DNA from: Marinitoga aeolica
GTDB lineage: Bacteria; Thermotogota; Thermotogae; Petrotogales; Petrotogaceae
DNA length: 64,000 nt
Reading direction: 5' to 3'
NCBI RefSeq assembly: GCF_029910535.1
Contig: NZ_CP069362.1
Location: forward strand, 310,001 to 374,000
Shown here piece by piece: positions 9,479 to 17,644 of the stretch (positions are counted from its first letter, which is position 1; each line of letters opens with the position of its first letter). Made by a program: the position numbers and the translations under genes. The notes below the pieces were generated by a model. That model saw nothing but the letters and a program-made list of their open reading frames with translations. It had not been told where the DNA came from and searched no databases.

Positions 9479-9889
9479 CTAGTCCCCCAAGTTCTTTTTT
9501 AATATTAATAAATTCCCCTCTTCATTAATATCTTTCCACATCATTTCATCAAAAACCTGAGTTATAATATGAACACCAAGACCATGATCTTTTATATCAT
9601 CCAAATCTCTTGATTTAACTTTTTCTCTATCAATTTTTTCACCAAAATCTCTTATATACACACTAAAAATATTCTTTTCTATTTCAAACTTTATTAAAAT
9701 CTTTTTATTTTCATCAAAATTATATGTATGTTCTATAACATTTGCAATAGCTTCATTTAAAGCTAATTCCATAAAAAATATTTGTTCTTCTTCATCATAA
9801 TCATTTAATCTTAAGAAGTATTTCATGGCTTCTCTAAGAATTTTGATATATTTTGTTTTGCTAAGTATTTCTAATTCTATAATTTCCAT
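9479..9889 (-). CDS. RsbW/SpoIIAB-type serine kinase (anti-sigma-like)
   Basis: 136 residues, a single GHKL ATPase domain: N box ELALNEAIANVIEHTY (about residue 42), G1 IRDFGEKID and G2 DHGLGVHIITQVFD. This is the size and layout of RsbW/SpoIIAB kinases, which phosphorylate a STAS antagonist and hold a target protein. A STAS protein occurs at 44235-44582, but no alternative sigma factor is seen in the window, so the target may not be a sigma factor. Start ATG 9889 follows GGGGGATAAT. Confidence 0.85.
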   Translation of the reverse strand: MEIIELEILSKTKYIKILREAMKYFLRLNDYDEEEQIFFMELALNEAIANVIEHTYNFDENKKILIKFEIEKNIFSVYIRDFGEKIDREKVKSRDLDDIKDHGLGVHIITQVFDEMMWKDINEEGNLLILKKNLGD

Positions 9890-9898
9890 ATTATCCCC

Positions 9899-10696
9899 CT
9901 ATATAACAATAAATTTCGATTTCCAATTCCCAATTTTATTTCTTCCATTTTTTATACCTAAATCTTTTGCTATATCTTTTCGTATTAAAATCATCTTTGG
10001 TTTTAAATCTTTTAATATTTCTAATCCATGTTTATACAAATACTTTGGATATAAATCCTCCGGTATTTTTAATAATTCTCGATCCATTAAATATACAAAA
10101 TCAAAATCCATTTTTTCAGATAAATTTTTTCTTCTTTTTTCAAAGGACTTTTTTCTTAATTCTTCTGCCTCTATTAAAGAAAATTCACATCCACAATATT
10201 GTTGCCTATAAATATTATTGGCTTTACAAAATTTTGCTCCTTTTGAAATTGCATTATTAGATCTGAAATTTTCATAATAAAATTCTATATCATACTTTTC
10301 ACTTAATTCCGAAGCTATTTTTTTTATATCTTCATGATTTTTTCTGGGACTTGATAATAAAGTAGTAGAAAATATTTTATATCCTCTTTTTTTAGCTTCA
10401 ACTACAGCTTTTTCCATTCGAAAATACATACATTTATAACATCTAATATTTTCATTTTTCGTATCAACGTTTTTCATTATATTCAAAAAGTCTCCATGAT
10501 CATAATTATGTTCTATTTCTTCAAATTTCCATATTTTTTTTAATTTCAAAAATGCTTCATATCTTTTTTTATATTCTTCATATGGATATATATTGGGATT
10601 ATAAAAAAAAGCTGTATATTCTATTTTTTTCTTCATTAATTTTTTATGAGCTAATACTAAATCTGGCGCACAACAAACATGTAAAAATATTTTCAA
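9899..10696 (-). CDS. queH: Epoxyqueuosine reductase QueH
   Basis: 265 residues. Cysteine motifs of the QueH (DUF208) family are all visible: LHVCCAPD at the N-terminus, RCYKCMYFRM (about 83), SPRKNHED (about 114) and YRQQYCGCEFSL (about 168). QueH is the non-cobalamin enzyme reducing epoxyqueuosine to queuosine in tRNA, the last step of Q synthesis. It fits with the preQ1-riboswitch-controlled queT at 52980-53447. The start is TTG 10696, overlapping the comEA stop by four bases. Confidence 0.93.
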   Translation of the reverse strand: MKIFLHVCCAPDLVLAHKKLMKKKIEYTAFFYNPNIYPYEEYKKRYEAFLKLKKIWKFEEIEHNYDHGDFLNIMKNVDTKNENIRCYKCMYFRMEKAVVEAKKRGYKIFSTTLLSSPRKNHEDIKKIASELSEKYDIEFYYENFRSNNAISKGAKFCKANNIYRQQYCGCEFSLIEAEELRKKSFEKRRKNLSEKMDFDFVYLMDRELLKIPEDLYPKYLYKHGLEILKDLKPKMILIRKDIAKDLGIKNGRNKIGNWKSKFIVI

Positions 10697-11199
10697 AATT
10701 CCACAACTCCCTTAATTTTATTTATTTGAGAATTGCTAAATCCTATTTTTTTTAATTCATCTAAACTTTCTATCTTTTTTATTTTTCTATATGTAATTAT
10801 TTTATTAGCACTTATAGGACCTATACCCGGTAATTTTAATAACTCACTATATACCGCTAAGTTAATATTGATTTTTTTATTTTCTTTTAGAGTATATGTA
10901 CTTTGAGATAAATAGAAATATTTCTTAATTTTTTGAAATGTTTTTTCGCCAATGCCCGATATATTTTTTAAATCATCTATAGAAGAAAATCCTATATTTT
11001 CACTATATTTCTTTATCTCCTCAGCTCTTTTAAAGCCAATTCCTGGAATTGCAACTAAATCTTCTATTGTAAAATTTGATAAATCTATTTTTTTATATTC
11101 TCTATTTTTTATTTTTAAATTATCTGATGTTTTTATAGTATATAGCAATCCCGCTATAATTATCAATAATGAAATAAAAATTATACTATTTCTTTTCAT
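10693..11199 (-). CDS. comEA: ComEA-like helix-hairpin-helix DNA-binding protein
   Basis: 168 residues. An N-terminal membrane anchor (SIIFISLLIIIAGLLY) precedes two double helix-hairpin-helix units: LVAIPGIGFKRAEEIKKY with LKNISGIGEKTFQKI, and LLKLPGIGPISANKIITY with LKKIGFSNSQINKI. ComEA binds incoming DNA at the outer face of the inner membrane during natural transformation. It is somewhat longer than typical because it carries a second unit. No comEC follows here. It overlaps the SPOR-like gene by 14 bases. Confidence 0.8.
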   Translation of the reverse strand: MKRNSIIFISLLIIIAGLLYTIKTSDNLKIKNREYKKIDLSNFTIEDLVAIPGIGFKRAEEIKKYSENIGFSSIDDLKNISGIGEKTFQKIKKYFYLSQSTYTLKENKKININLAVYSELLKLPGIGPISANKIITYRKIKKIESLDELKKIGFSNSQINKIKGVVEF

Positions 11200-11944
11200 T
11201 ATTCTCTTCCCCTATTAATTCAAAACTTTTTAAAAATCTATCTTTTATGCTTAATCCTGTTAATTGTAATATCTTTTTCTCATTAATATTTTTCATATAT
11301 TCTTTTGCTTCATCTATATCTGCAAATAATCCAGCACATATAGCAAAATAATTCTTACCACTATTTTGAAATCTTCCCCTATATACGAAAACTGGTAATC
11401 CAGCATTTCGCAAAGTTAAAGTTGTAAAAAAGGCATCTTCTTCTGTAAGATATAATCTTAATTGAACAGTAAATACTTTTTGTTCCCCATAATTTGCAGT
11501 TTCAGAATAAAAAGAATATAAATCCGTTGCAATTTTCGTTAAAAAATATCCTTTATTATGCTCTAAAGAATCAACTCCATGAAAAAAAGCGTCTTTTTCT
11601 TTCATCAAGGTTATTCCACCTGTTTCTCTATTCTGAAAACTGCTCTTTGATTCTTTTATTAAATAAAATATGTCAACTTTTTCTTTTTCAATTATACCTT
11701 TAGGTTTTATATTAAGAAATTTATCTATTTCCTCAAGATTAAGATTAAGTACCTGTTGTGAATTATTCCCCTTAATATTTTCTGTTTTACTTGTTTCTTT
11801 TAATTCATTTATTTTAACTTCAAGATTTCTAATTTTATACTTTAAATATAGTGTATATGAGGTAACTATAGCGAGAACCATTGGAATTATTATTAATAAA
11901 GCCGTTATAAAAATTAAACTCCAATTTTTTTTATTTCTTATCAC
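11186..11944 (-). CDS. Membrane protein with a C-terminal SPOR-like domain
   Basis: 252 residues. One membrane segment (about 8-32) is followed by a short coiled region, a linker, and a C-terminal domain of two beta-alpha-beta repeats (TVQLRLYLTEEDAFFTTLTL and YFAICAGLFADIDEAKEYM) typical of SPOR domains that bind denuded peptidoglycan. A role at the division site or in the envelope is possible. It sits between the DHQ-synthase-like gene (4-base overlap) and comEA. The SPOR call rests on pattern, not on a conserved catalytic motif. Confidence 0.6.
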   Translation of the reverse strand: MIRNKKNWSLIFITALLIIIPMVLAIVTSYTLYLKYKIRNLEVKINELKETSKTENIKGNNSQQVLNLNLEEIDKFLNIKPKGIIEKEKVDIFYLIKESKSSFQNRETGGITLMKEKDAFFHGVDSLEHNKGYFLTKIATDLYSFYSETANYGEQKVFTVQLRLYLTEEDAFFTTLTLRNAGLPVFVYRGRFQNSGKNYFAICAGLFADIDEAKEYMKNINEKKILQLTGLSIKDRFLKSFELIGEENNEKK

Positions 11945-12936
11945 AAAAATCCACCTCTAAAATATTCCTTTACTTCTTTTAAAATCGTTTTAAGTTCTTC
12001 GCAGGAGATTTTATATTCTATAAGCTTCCCTGAAGAAGTAAAGAGGACAAATTTATTCGAACAGTTAAATGTTTTAAAATCTATTGTTTCTATCAGTTTA
12101 TAAGAAACATTAAAATTATTTAATATCTCTTTTTCTATTTTCTCAAACGTTTCAAAATCGAGAAAACCATAATACCATGAAATATATAATTCTATTATAA
12201 AACTTATAGCAAAAACCTCAACATAATTTTTATTAAAGCCTGTTTTTTTATTATAAAATAAACGGATAACATTTTCTCCAGGAAATATATTGTTTTCATT
12301 TTTTATATAATAAACCCATTGTTTTATTGAATAAAAAACAAAATCCTGCAAATCAATATTTGAAAAATTCATTTTTGAATAATTTAATGCGAGATTAGCT
12401 ATTTTAGAATTTAAAATTCTACCTAATATATATGGAATAACAAACATATTTCTAAATTCTCGTTGGGGTATAGATTCAAAAAACTTCGTATCTATAATAA
12501 TTTGTTGTGGATACCCTTTTTGAATTAAATAATCTTTTTTCCAATTAAAATTTAGGTAATATTTTCCTTTTATAGGTAACATAATAGCTGAGCTGAGTGT
12601 CGTTGGGAAAAATGAATAATTATTTATACCAATATTTTCAAGCGTATATCCAGAAAAATCCAATACGCTATATCCTCCAAATACATTAACAGAATTTATT
12701 GTAACTTCCGACAATTTCAACAGTAAAGTTAAGTATTTATCAAAACTTTTTAAATTCTCATTTCCTATTAGAGGAATAAAATTATTTAATTTCATTTTGT
12801 TCATCAATTCAATTTTTTTATCATAAATAATATAATTATTATACTTTTTCTCATTAATATATTTATTGTAGTGATTTTCTACAACTAATATTCTGACCTT
12901 TTTTATATCATTTACTTCAAAAAATACTTCCTTCAA
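11941..12936 (-). CDS. Degenerate 3-dehydroquinate-synthase-like protein (probable pseudoenzyme)
   Basis: 331 residues from TTG 12936, which lies 5 bases after GAGGTGA; a GTG at 12945 is inside that site. Order and spacing follow AroB: a nucleotide-fold N-terminus, VFGGYSVLDFSGY where AroB has its GGGxxGDLAGF loop, FPTTLSS for vPTTLLA, and YPQQIIIDTKFFESIPQREF for the QPxxVLIDxxxLxTLPxRE segment. However, the Glu of EVIKYG is replaced (FVIPYILG), the GHTFGHA histidines are gone (FYNKKTGF), and the HGEAV His is Tyr (YVEVFAI). The zinc site is therefore lost, and a catalytic role is unlikely. It may be a structural or regulatory partner of the neighbouring HDAC-like protein. Confidence 0.65.
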   Translation of the reverse strand: MKEVFFEVNDIKKVRILVVENHYNKYINEKKYNNYIIYDKKIELMNKMKLNNFIPLIGNENLKSFDKYLTLLLKLSEVTINSVNVFGGYSVLDFSGYTLENIGINNYSFFPTTLSSAIMLPIKGKYYLNFNWKKDYLIQKGYPQQIIIDTKFFESIPQREFRNMFVIPYILGRILNSKIANLALNYSKMNFSNIDLQDFVFYSIKQWVYYIKNENNIFPGENVIRLFYNKKTGFNKNYVEVFAISFIIELYISWYYGFLDFETFEKIEKEILNNFNVSYKLIETIDFKTFNCSNKFVLFTSSGKLIEYKISCEELKTILKEVKEYFRGGFL

Positions 12937-12946
12937 AATATTCACC

Positions 12947-13915
12947 TCAAATGTTTAATCCATTAAACAAATTATCTACTACTTTTTCATTGATTTGTGA
13001 GTTAAATCCTCCTTCTTGAATTATTAATTTAGGAATATTTAAGTATGAAATCATTTCACCAATTTCTCTATAATCATTATCTTTAAGATTAAAGGTAGTC
13101 GTCAAATCCTTCTCATGAGTATTAGAACCAAATGGTATTATAAGAAAATCTGGATCAAAATCTTCTACTTCCAACAACGCCTTTTCTAATACACGCAAAT
13201 AAGTTCGTCCATTAATTCCATCTTTTAAAGGAAAATTAATATTATATCCTCTACCTTCATTCTCGCCAATTTCCCATTCAAATCCGGAAATATATGGATA
13301 ATGATTAGAAGGATTTCCATGAATACTAATTGTTAAAACAGTGTTATCCTCATAAAAAATTTCTTGAGTTCCATTTCCAGCATAAAAATCCAAATCTAAT
13401 ATTGCTATATAAATATCTCCATTTTTTTGAAGATATCTTGCTGCCAATGCTGCATTATTAAAGTAAGATCTACCACCGCAATATGTAATTCCAGCATGAT
13501 GTCCAAGCGGTCTTGAACACGAATATGCCAATTCTTCACCTTCCAATAATAATGATGCGCCTGTTAAGGAGCATTTTGCGCTTATCCAAGCCATTTCAAA
13601 TGTATTTTTACCAACAGGCGTTTTTGTATCCATACACATATCATATCCAAAAACTTTTGGAAAATATTCTTGATTATCTTCCAGAGTATATTGTTTTTCT
13701 TTAAGCCAATTTACATAATCCGATGAATGAACAAAATATAAATATGATCTTGGATAATCCTTTGATCCAACTATAATATCTCCATATTTTAATTGTAAAA
13801 TTTCTTTAATTGTTTCTATCCTTCCAGGTTTATCTATATTATCTATCATTTCATAACCATTAAGTTCATTTTTAGGTGAATAAAAAACATGCCTTGGATC
13901 ATATACAACTTTCAT
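12947..13915 (-). CDS. Histone-deacetylase/acetylpolyamine-amidohydrolase-like protein with altered metal site
   Basis: 322 residues covering the full arginase-like deacetylase fold. RPLGHHAGITYCGGRSYFNN matches the paired-His and FNN motifs. The metal motif, normally DxDxHHGNGTQ, reads DLDFYAGNGTQ, so the zinc-binding His is Tyr. The second Asp ligand (GxDTH region) is Asn in FGSNTHEKD, and the catalytic Tyr of EGGY is Phe (EGGFN). Ordinary zinc amidohydrolase chemistry is doubtful; acyl-polyamine or acyl-lysine binding without hydrolysis is possible. It overlaps rpiB by four bases (ATGA) and precedes the DHQ-synthase-like gene by 10 bases. Confidence 0.85.
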   Translation of the reverse strand: MKVVYDPRHVFYSPKNELNGYEMIDNIDKPGRIETIKEILQLKYGDIIVGSKDYPRSYLYFVHSSDYVNWLKEKQYTLEDNQEYFPKVFGYDMCMDTKTPVGKNTFEMAWISAKCSLTGASLLLEGEELAYSCSRPLGHHAGITYCGGRSYFNNAALAARYLQKNGDIYIAILDLDFYAGNGTQEIFYEDNTVLTISIHGNPSNHYPYISGFEWEIGENEGRGYNINFPLKDGINGRTYLRVLEKALLEVEDFDPDFLIIPFGSNTHEKDLTTTFNLKDNDYREIGEMISYLNIPKLIIQEGGFNSQINEKVVDNLFNGLNI

Positions 13916-14355
13916 AAATTTTCCTCCATTTCGGATATAATATTAATCCTTCTTTCGTGTCTCCCTCCCTCAAATTCTGTATTCAAAAATGTATCCACTG
14001 TCCATTCAGCAAGTTCAAAGCCCATAGTTCTACCACCTAAAACCAATACATTTGCGTTATTATGTTGCCTTGCAAGTTCAGCCATTTTTGGATAATATGC
14101 AAGCGTTGCTCTAATACCTTTCACTTTATTAGCAGCAATAGACATCCCTAAACCTGTACCACACATTAATATTCCATATTTTGCTTCTCCTTTTATTACT
14201 CTTTCACAAACTTTTTTGGCATATACTGGATAATCAACTCTATCTTCTGTATATGGACCTTCATCTATAACCTCAATCCCTTTACTTTCTAAATAGTCTT
14301 TTAAATGTTCTTTCATTTTATATGCTGCATGATCAGAACCAATAGCTATTTTCAT
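13912..14355 (-). CDS. rpiB: Ribose-5-phosphate isomerase B
   Basis: 147 residues. IAIGSDHAAYKMKEHLK at the N-terminus and ILMCGTGLGMSIAANKVKG (about 62) carry the active-site Cys and phosphate-binding residues of the RpiB/LacAB family, and NNANVLVLGGRTMG follows. It interconverts ribose-5-phosphate and ribulose-5-phosphate in the cytoplasm. Start ATG 14355 has GAGGTGAT 5 bases upstream; that site and the first codons lie inside the end of the LexA-like gene. Confidence 0.95.
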   Translation of the reverse strand: MKIAIGSDHAAYKMKEHLKDYLESKGIEVIDEGPYTEDRVDYPVYAKKVCERVIKGEAKYGILMCGTGLGMSIAANKVKGIRATLAYYPKMAELARQHNNANVLVLGGRTMGFELAEWTVDTFLNTEFEGGRHERRINIISEMEENL

Positions 14356-14797
14356 CTATCATCACCTCTTTTAAATTTATTATTCCTATAATTACGTTTT
14401 TTTCATTAAAAATCAAAAGAGTATTTTTAGGATAATTATTCATGTCATCTTTTACAATTATATTTTTATATTCAGATGTGCTAATTAATTTAATACCAGA
14501 AATACTTTTTATGTATATTGGAGCATCATATAAATTTATTTTTTGTTCAATATACTCACCATCTACTTTTATAATCCCAAAATCTTTTTGATTTAAAACT
14601 TTTATACCTCTAAATTTTCCAGATATTTCTATAAAACCTTTTTTTTCCAGTGATTTTAAATGAGAATAGATAGTCGAAACACTTTTTAAATTAAAATATT
14701 CTTTTATCTCTCTCATTGAAGGCGGATAACCTTTTACTCTGATATAAAATTCTATATATTCTAAAATTTTTTTTTGTTTTTCTGTTATTTTTTTCAT
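14333..14797 (-). CDS. LexA-like repressor lacking the protease serine
   Basis: 154 residues from ATG 14797 (MKKITEKQKKILEYI). The N-terminal winged helix is LexA-like: YPPSMREIKEYFNLKSVSTI with LKSLEKKGFIE. The C-terminal half keeps the outline of the S24 domain (IIVKDDMNNYPKNTLLIF, VIIGIINLKE), but the GDSM box that supplies the catalytic Ser reads DDMN, and no Ala-Gly cleavage site is clear. It may therefore be a repressor that cannot self-cleave in an SOS response. The only good Shine-Dalgarno (AGAGGTG) is 12 bases upstream. Its last 23 bases overlap rpiB. Confidence 0.75.
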   Translation of the reverse strand: MKKITEKQKKILEYIEFYIRVKGYPPSMREIKEYFNLKSVSTIYSHLKSLEKKGFIEISGKFRGIKVLNQKDFGIIKVDGEYIEQKINLYDAPIYIKSISGIKLISTSEYKNIIVKDDMNNYPKNTLLIFNEKNVIIGIINLKEVMIDENSYWF

Positions 14798-14825
14798 AAG
14801 ACAATACTGCACCTCTTCAATTTTC

Positions 14826-15203
14826 TTAAATATCAAATATAACCTTCAACGAAATAGAATTTTCATCTTCTATAACTTTCGGATAAGCTATTGCTTTTAT
14901 TTCCATATCTCCTTTTAATTCTATTATTTCAGAAAAATATATTTTTACATCTTCATTTATAACTTCAACCTTCGATGGAAAAAAACCTTCATATATTTTA
15001 TTTAAGGAATAATTACCTATATCAAATACTATATCATCAATTTCTTTTTTAGATATATTATATATGTATTCTTTTTTTAATCCTCCAACAATTGGATTAA
15101 AGATCTTATTAAATGCATCAAATAAATCTTCCAACATATCTCCTAATGTATTGCCAGATAATTTAAATAATATATCCGCTGGATGGTTTAATTCTTTACT
15201 CAT
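14826..15203 (-). CDS. Archease-like protein
   Basis: 125 residues from ATG 15203 ([20 protein letters not shown]), matching the archease opening HTADIxxxxxGxsLeElFexA, and ending VIFDI like the acidic family C-terminus. Archease activates the RNA ligase RtcB by promoting its guanylylation. No rtcB is in the window. The ATG lies within the last codons of gyrA (8-base overlap), with GGTGGTTG as ribosome-binding site. The family call rests on the two ends and the length. Confidence 0.7.
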   Translation of the reverse strand: MSKELNHPADILFKLSGNTLGDMLEDLFDAFNKIFNPIVGGLKKEYIYNISKKEIDDIVFDIGNYSLNKIYEGFFPSKVEVINEDVKIYFSEIIELKGDMEIKAIAYPKVIEDENSISLKVIFDI

Positions 15204-17625
15204 CTTCAACCACCACTGCTGCATCTGCTACTATATCTTCTTTATCCAATCTAATGGCTCTTACCCCAATTGCATATCTACTCAATGTAGATATTGTAGA
15301 AACTTCTTCTCTAATTGCTTTACCTAATTTTGTAAATACTATAATATGGCTATCTTCATCAACAGTTAAAGCTTTTACTATATCTCCTATGCGTGATGTA
15401 CCTTTAACGCATTTCAATCCTACTCCGCCTCGATTTTGAAGTCTAAAGTCTTCAAAATTTACTCGTTTAGCATATCCATATTCAGTAATTAATAACATAC
15501 TTTTTTCCTCATTTACTTTTACTGCATTTACTACATTATCGTTTTCTCTCAATTTTATAGATCTCACACCAGAAGCAGCTCTTCCCATTGCTCTAACATC
15601 AGAAACTTTAAATCTTAAACTCATACCTTTTTTGCTTATTACTAGCACTTCATCATTGTCATCTACTATTAATGCATCCACAACCATGTCATCTTCTCTA
15701 ATTGTGATTGCCTTTAAGCCATTTTTTCTAATATTTGAAAATTCACTTAATGATGTTCGCTTTACTACACCATTTTTCGTAAATAGCATAATGTATTTAT
15801 TTTCAATATCCTTTTCGTTTTCTATAGGTATTATTGTTTTTATCTTCTCATCATTATCTAAGTATAAATATGTACTTATATGTTTCCCTTTTGTTTCCTT
15901 CGTACTCTTTTCTATATTATATGCATAAAGCTCAAAAGCCTTTCCTTTTGATGTTATAAACAACAATCTTGAAAGACTATTGGTTTGCAAAACCTGAATA
16001 ATAAAATCATTATCAGATTTTTTTATCGCTTTTGAACCTTTACCACCGCGATGTTGAACTTTGTATTCATCACTTTTCATCGCTTTTATATATCCCCACT
16101 GGGTTAATACTATAACAAGATCTTCTTCTTCAATGTTATCCGCTTCTTCTATTTTAGAACCTTGATTAGTAATTTTTGTTCTTCTTTCATCACCAAATTT
16201 TGTTTTTACTTCTTCTAATTCTTCTTTTATTACTTCAAATAATTTTTCTTTATTATTTAAAATTTCCATAGCATTTTTAATTTTTTGAGTTAATTCTGCA
16301 TATTCTTTTTCTAATTTCTCTCCTTCTAGTTTTGATAAACTAATCAACCTCATATCTACTATAGCATTAGCTTGTTCTTTAGTTACGTTTATTATTTCCA
16401 TTAAACTGTTTATTGCATCTTCTCTTCCTTCAGATTGCCTGATTATTTCTATAACAGACTCAATACCTTCTGATGCTTTCATTAACCCTTCCACAATATG
16501 AGATCTTTTTCTTGCTTTATCCAACTCAAATTGTGTTCTTCTTGTTACTACATCTACTCTATGATCAATAAATGCCTGCAATATCTCTTTTAAATTCATT
16601 ACTCGAGGTTTTCTTTTGTCTATAACCGTCATTTGAACTGCAAAAGATATTTGTAAAGATGTATGTTTTAATAATTGGTTTATTATTCTTTGAGGATTTA
16701 CATTCTTTTTTAATTCTATTACTACTCTGATACCTTCTTTATCTGATTCATCTCTGATATTTTTTATCCCTACATCTTTTTTATTTTCCTTTTGTTTTGT
16801 AACATAATTAGCAATTTGAGTTATTAAATCTGATTTTGGAACACCATAAGGTATTTCTTTAATAACTATACTTAATCCATTTTTATTTTCTTCCAACTCA
16901 TATTTAGCTCTTATATGAAAAGAACCTCTACCTGTTTTATAAATATCTTTTAATTTATCTCCATCAACAATGATACCACCAGTTGGTAAGTCTGGCCCTT
17001 TTATGTACTCCATTAAATCGTCTGTTGTTGAATTTGGATTGTCAATTAATTTTTTAATACCTTCAACTAATTCATTTAAATTATGGGATGGGATATTTGT
17101 TGCCATACCAACTGCTATACCATTTACGCCATTCATTAATAAGTTTGGTATCCTTGTTGGCAAAACAGATGGTTCTCGTAAAGAACCATCAAAATTATCT
17201 AACATATCTACGGTATTTTTGTCTATATCCATTAGCATATATTCTGCCAGCTCATGCATTTTAGCTTCTGTATACCTCATTGCAGCTGGAGGATCTCTAT
17301 CTATTGAACCAAAGTTTCCTTGACCTATTACTAATGGATATCTTAAACTAAATGGTTGTGCCATTCTTACAAGTGCATCATAAATTGCAGCATCACCATG
17401 AGGGTGATATTTACCCATTACTTCACCAACAATACGGGCACATTTTTTATAAGCTGCTGTATGTCTTAAATTCAACTCATCCATTGAATACAATATTCTT
17501 CTTTGAACTGGTTTTAACCCATCTCTAACATCAGGAATAGCTCTACTTGTAATTACACTAAGTGAATATAAAAGATATGATTCTTTAAGTTCTTGTTCAA
17601 ACGATCTATTTAAAATATCACTCAT
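15196..17625 (-). CDS. gyrA: DNA gyrase subunit A
   Basis: 809 residues. [19 protein letters not shown] and the active-site Tyr in [10 protein letters not shown] identify the breakage-reunion domain; a coiled-coil gate and a six-blade C-terminal domain follow. The GyrA box ([13 protein letters not shown], about residue 528) argues for gyrase over topoisomerase IV. At the quinolone-determining helix the sequence is [18 protein letters not shown], with Ala where E. coli has Ser83. Start ATG 17625 follows GGAGGGTAATTTTTA; metG ends 19 bases upstream without a terminator. Confidence 0.97.
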   Translation of the reverse strand: MSDILNRSFEQELKESYLLYSLSVITSRAIPDVRDGLKPVQRRILYSMDELNLRHTAAYKKCARIVGEVMGKYHPHGDAAIYDALVRMAQPFSLRYPLVIGQGNFGSIDRDPPAAMRYTEAKMHELAEYMLMDIDKNTVDMLDNFDGSLREPSVLPTRIPNLLMNGVNGIAVGMATNIPSHNLNELVEGIKKLIDNPNSTTDDLMEYIKGPDLPTGGIIVDGDKLKDIYKTGRGSFHIRAKYELEENKNGLSIVIKEIPYGVPKSDLITQIANYVTKQKENKKDVGIKNIRDESDKEGIRVVIELKKNVNPQRIINQLLKHTSLQISFAVQMTVIDKRKPRVMNLKEILQAFIDHRVDVVTRRTQFELDKARKRSHIVEGLMKASEGIESVIEIIRQSEGREDAINSLMEIINVTKEQANAIVDMRLISLSKLEGEKLEKEYAELTQKIKNAMEILNNKEKLFEVIKEELEEVKTKFGDERRTKITNQGSKIEEADNIEEEDLVIVLTQWGYIKAMKSDEYKVQHRGGKGSKAIKKSDNDFIIQVLQTNSLSRLLFITSKGKAFELYAYNIEKSTKETKGKHISTYLYLDNDEKIKTIIPIENEKDIENKYIMLFTKNGVVKRTSLSEFSNIRKNGLKAITIREDDMVVDALIVDDNDEVLVISKKGMSLRFKVSDVRAMGRAASGVRSIKLRENDNVVNAVKVNEEKSMLLITEYGYAKRVNFEDFRLQNRGGVGLKCVKGTSRIGDIVKALTVDEDSHIIVFTKLGKAIREEVSTISTLSRYAIGVRAIRLDKEDIVADAAVVVEDE

Positions 17626-17644
17626 TAAAAATTACCCTCCTAAA

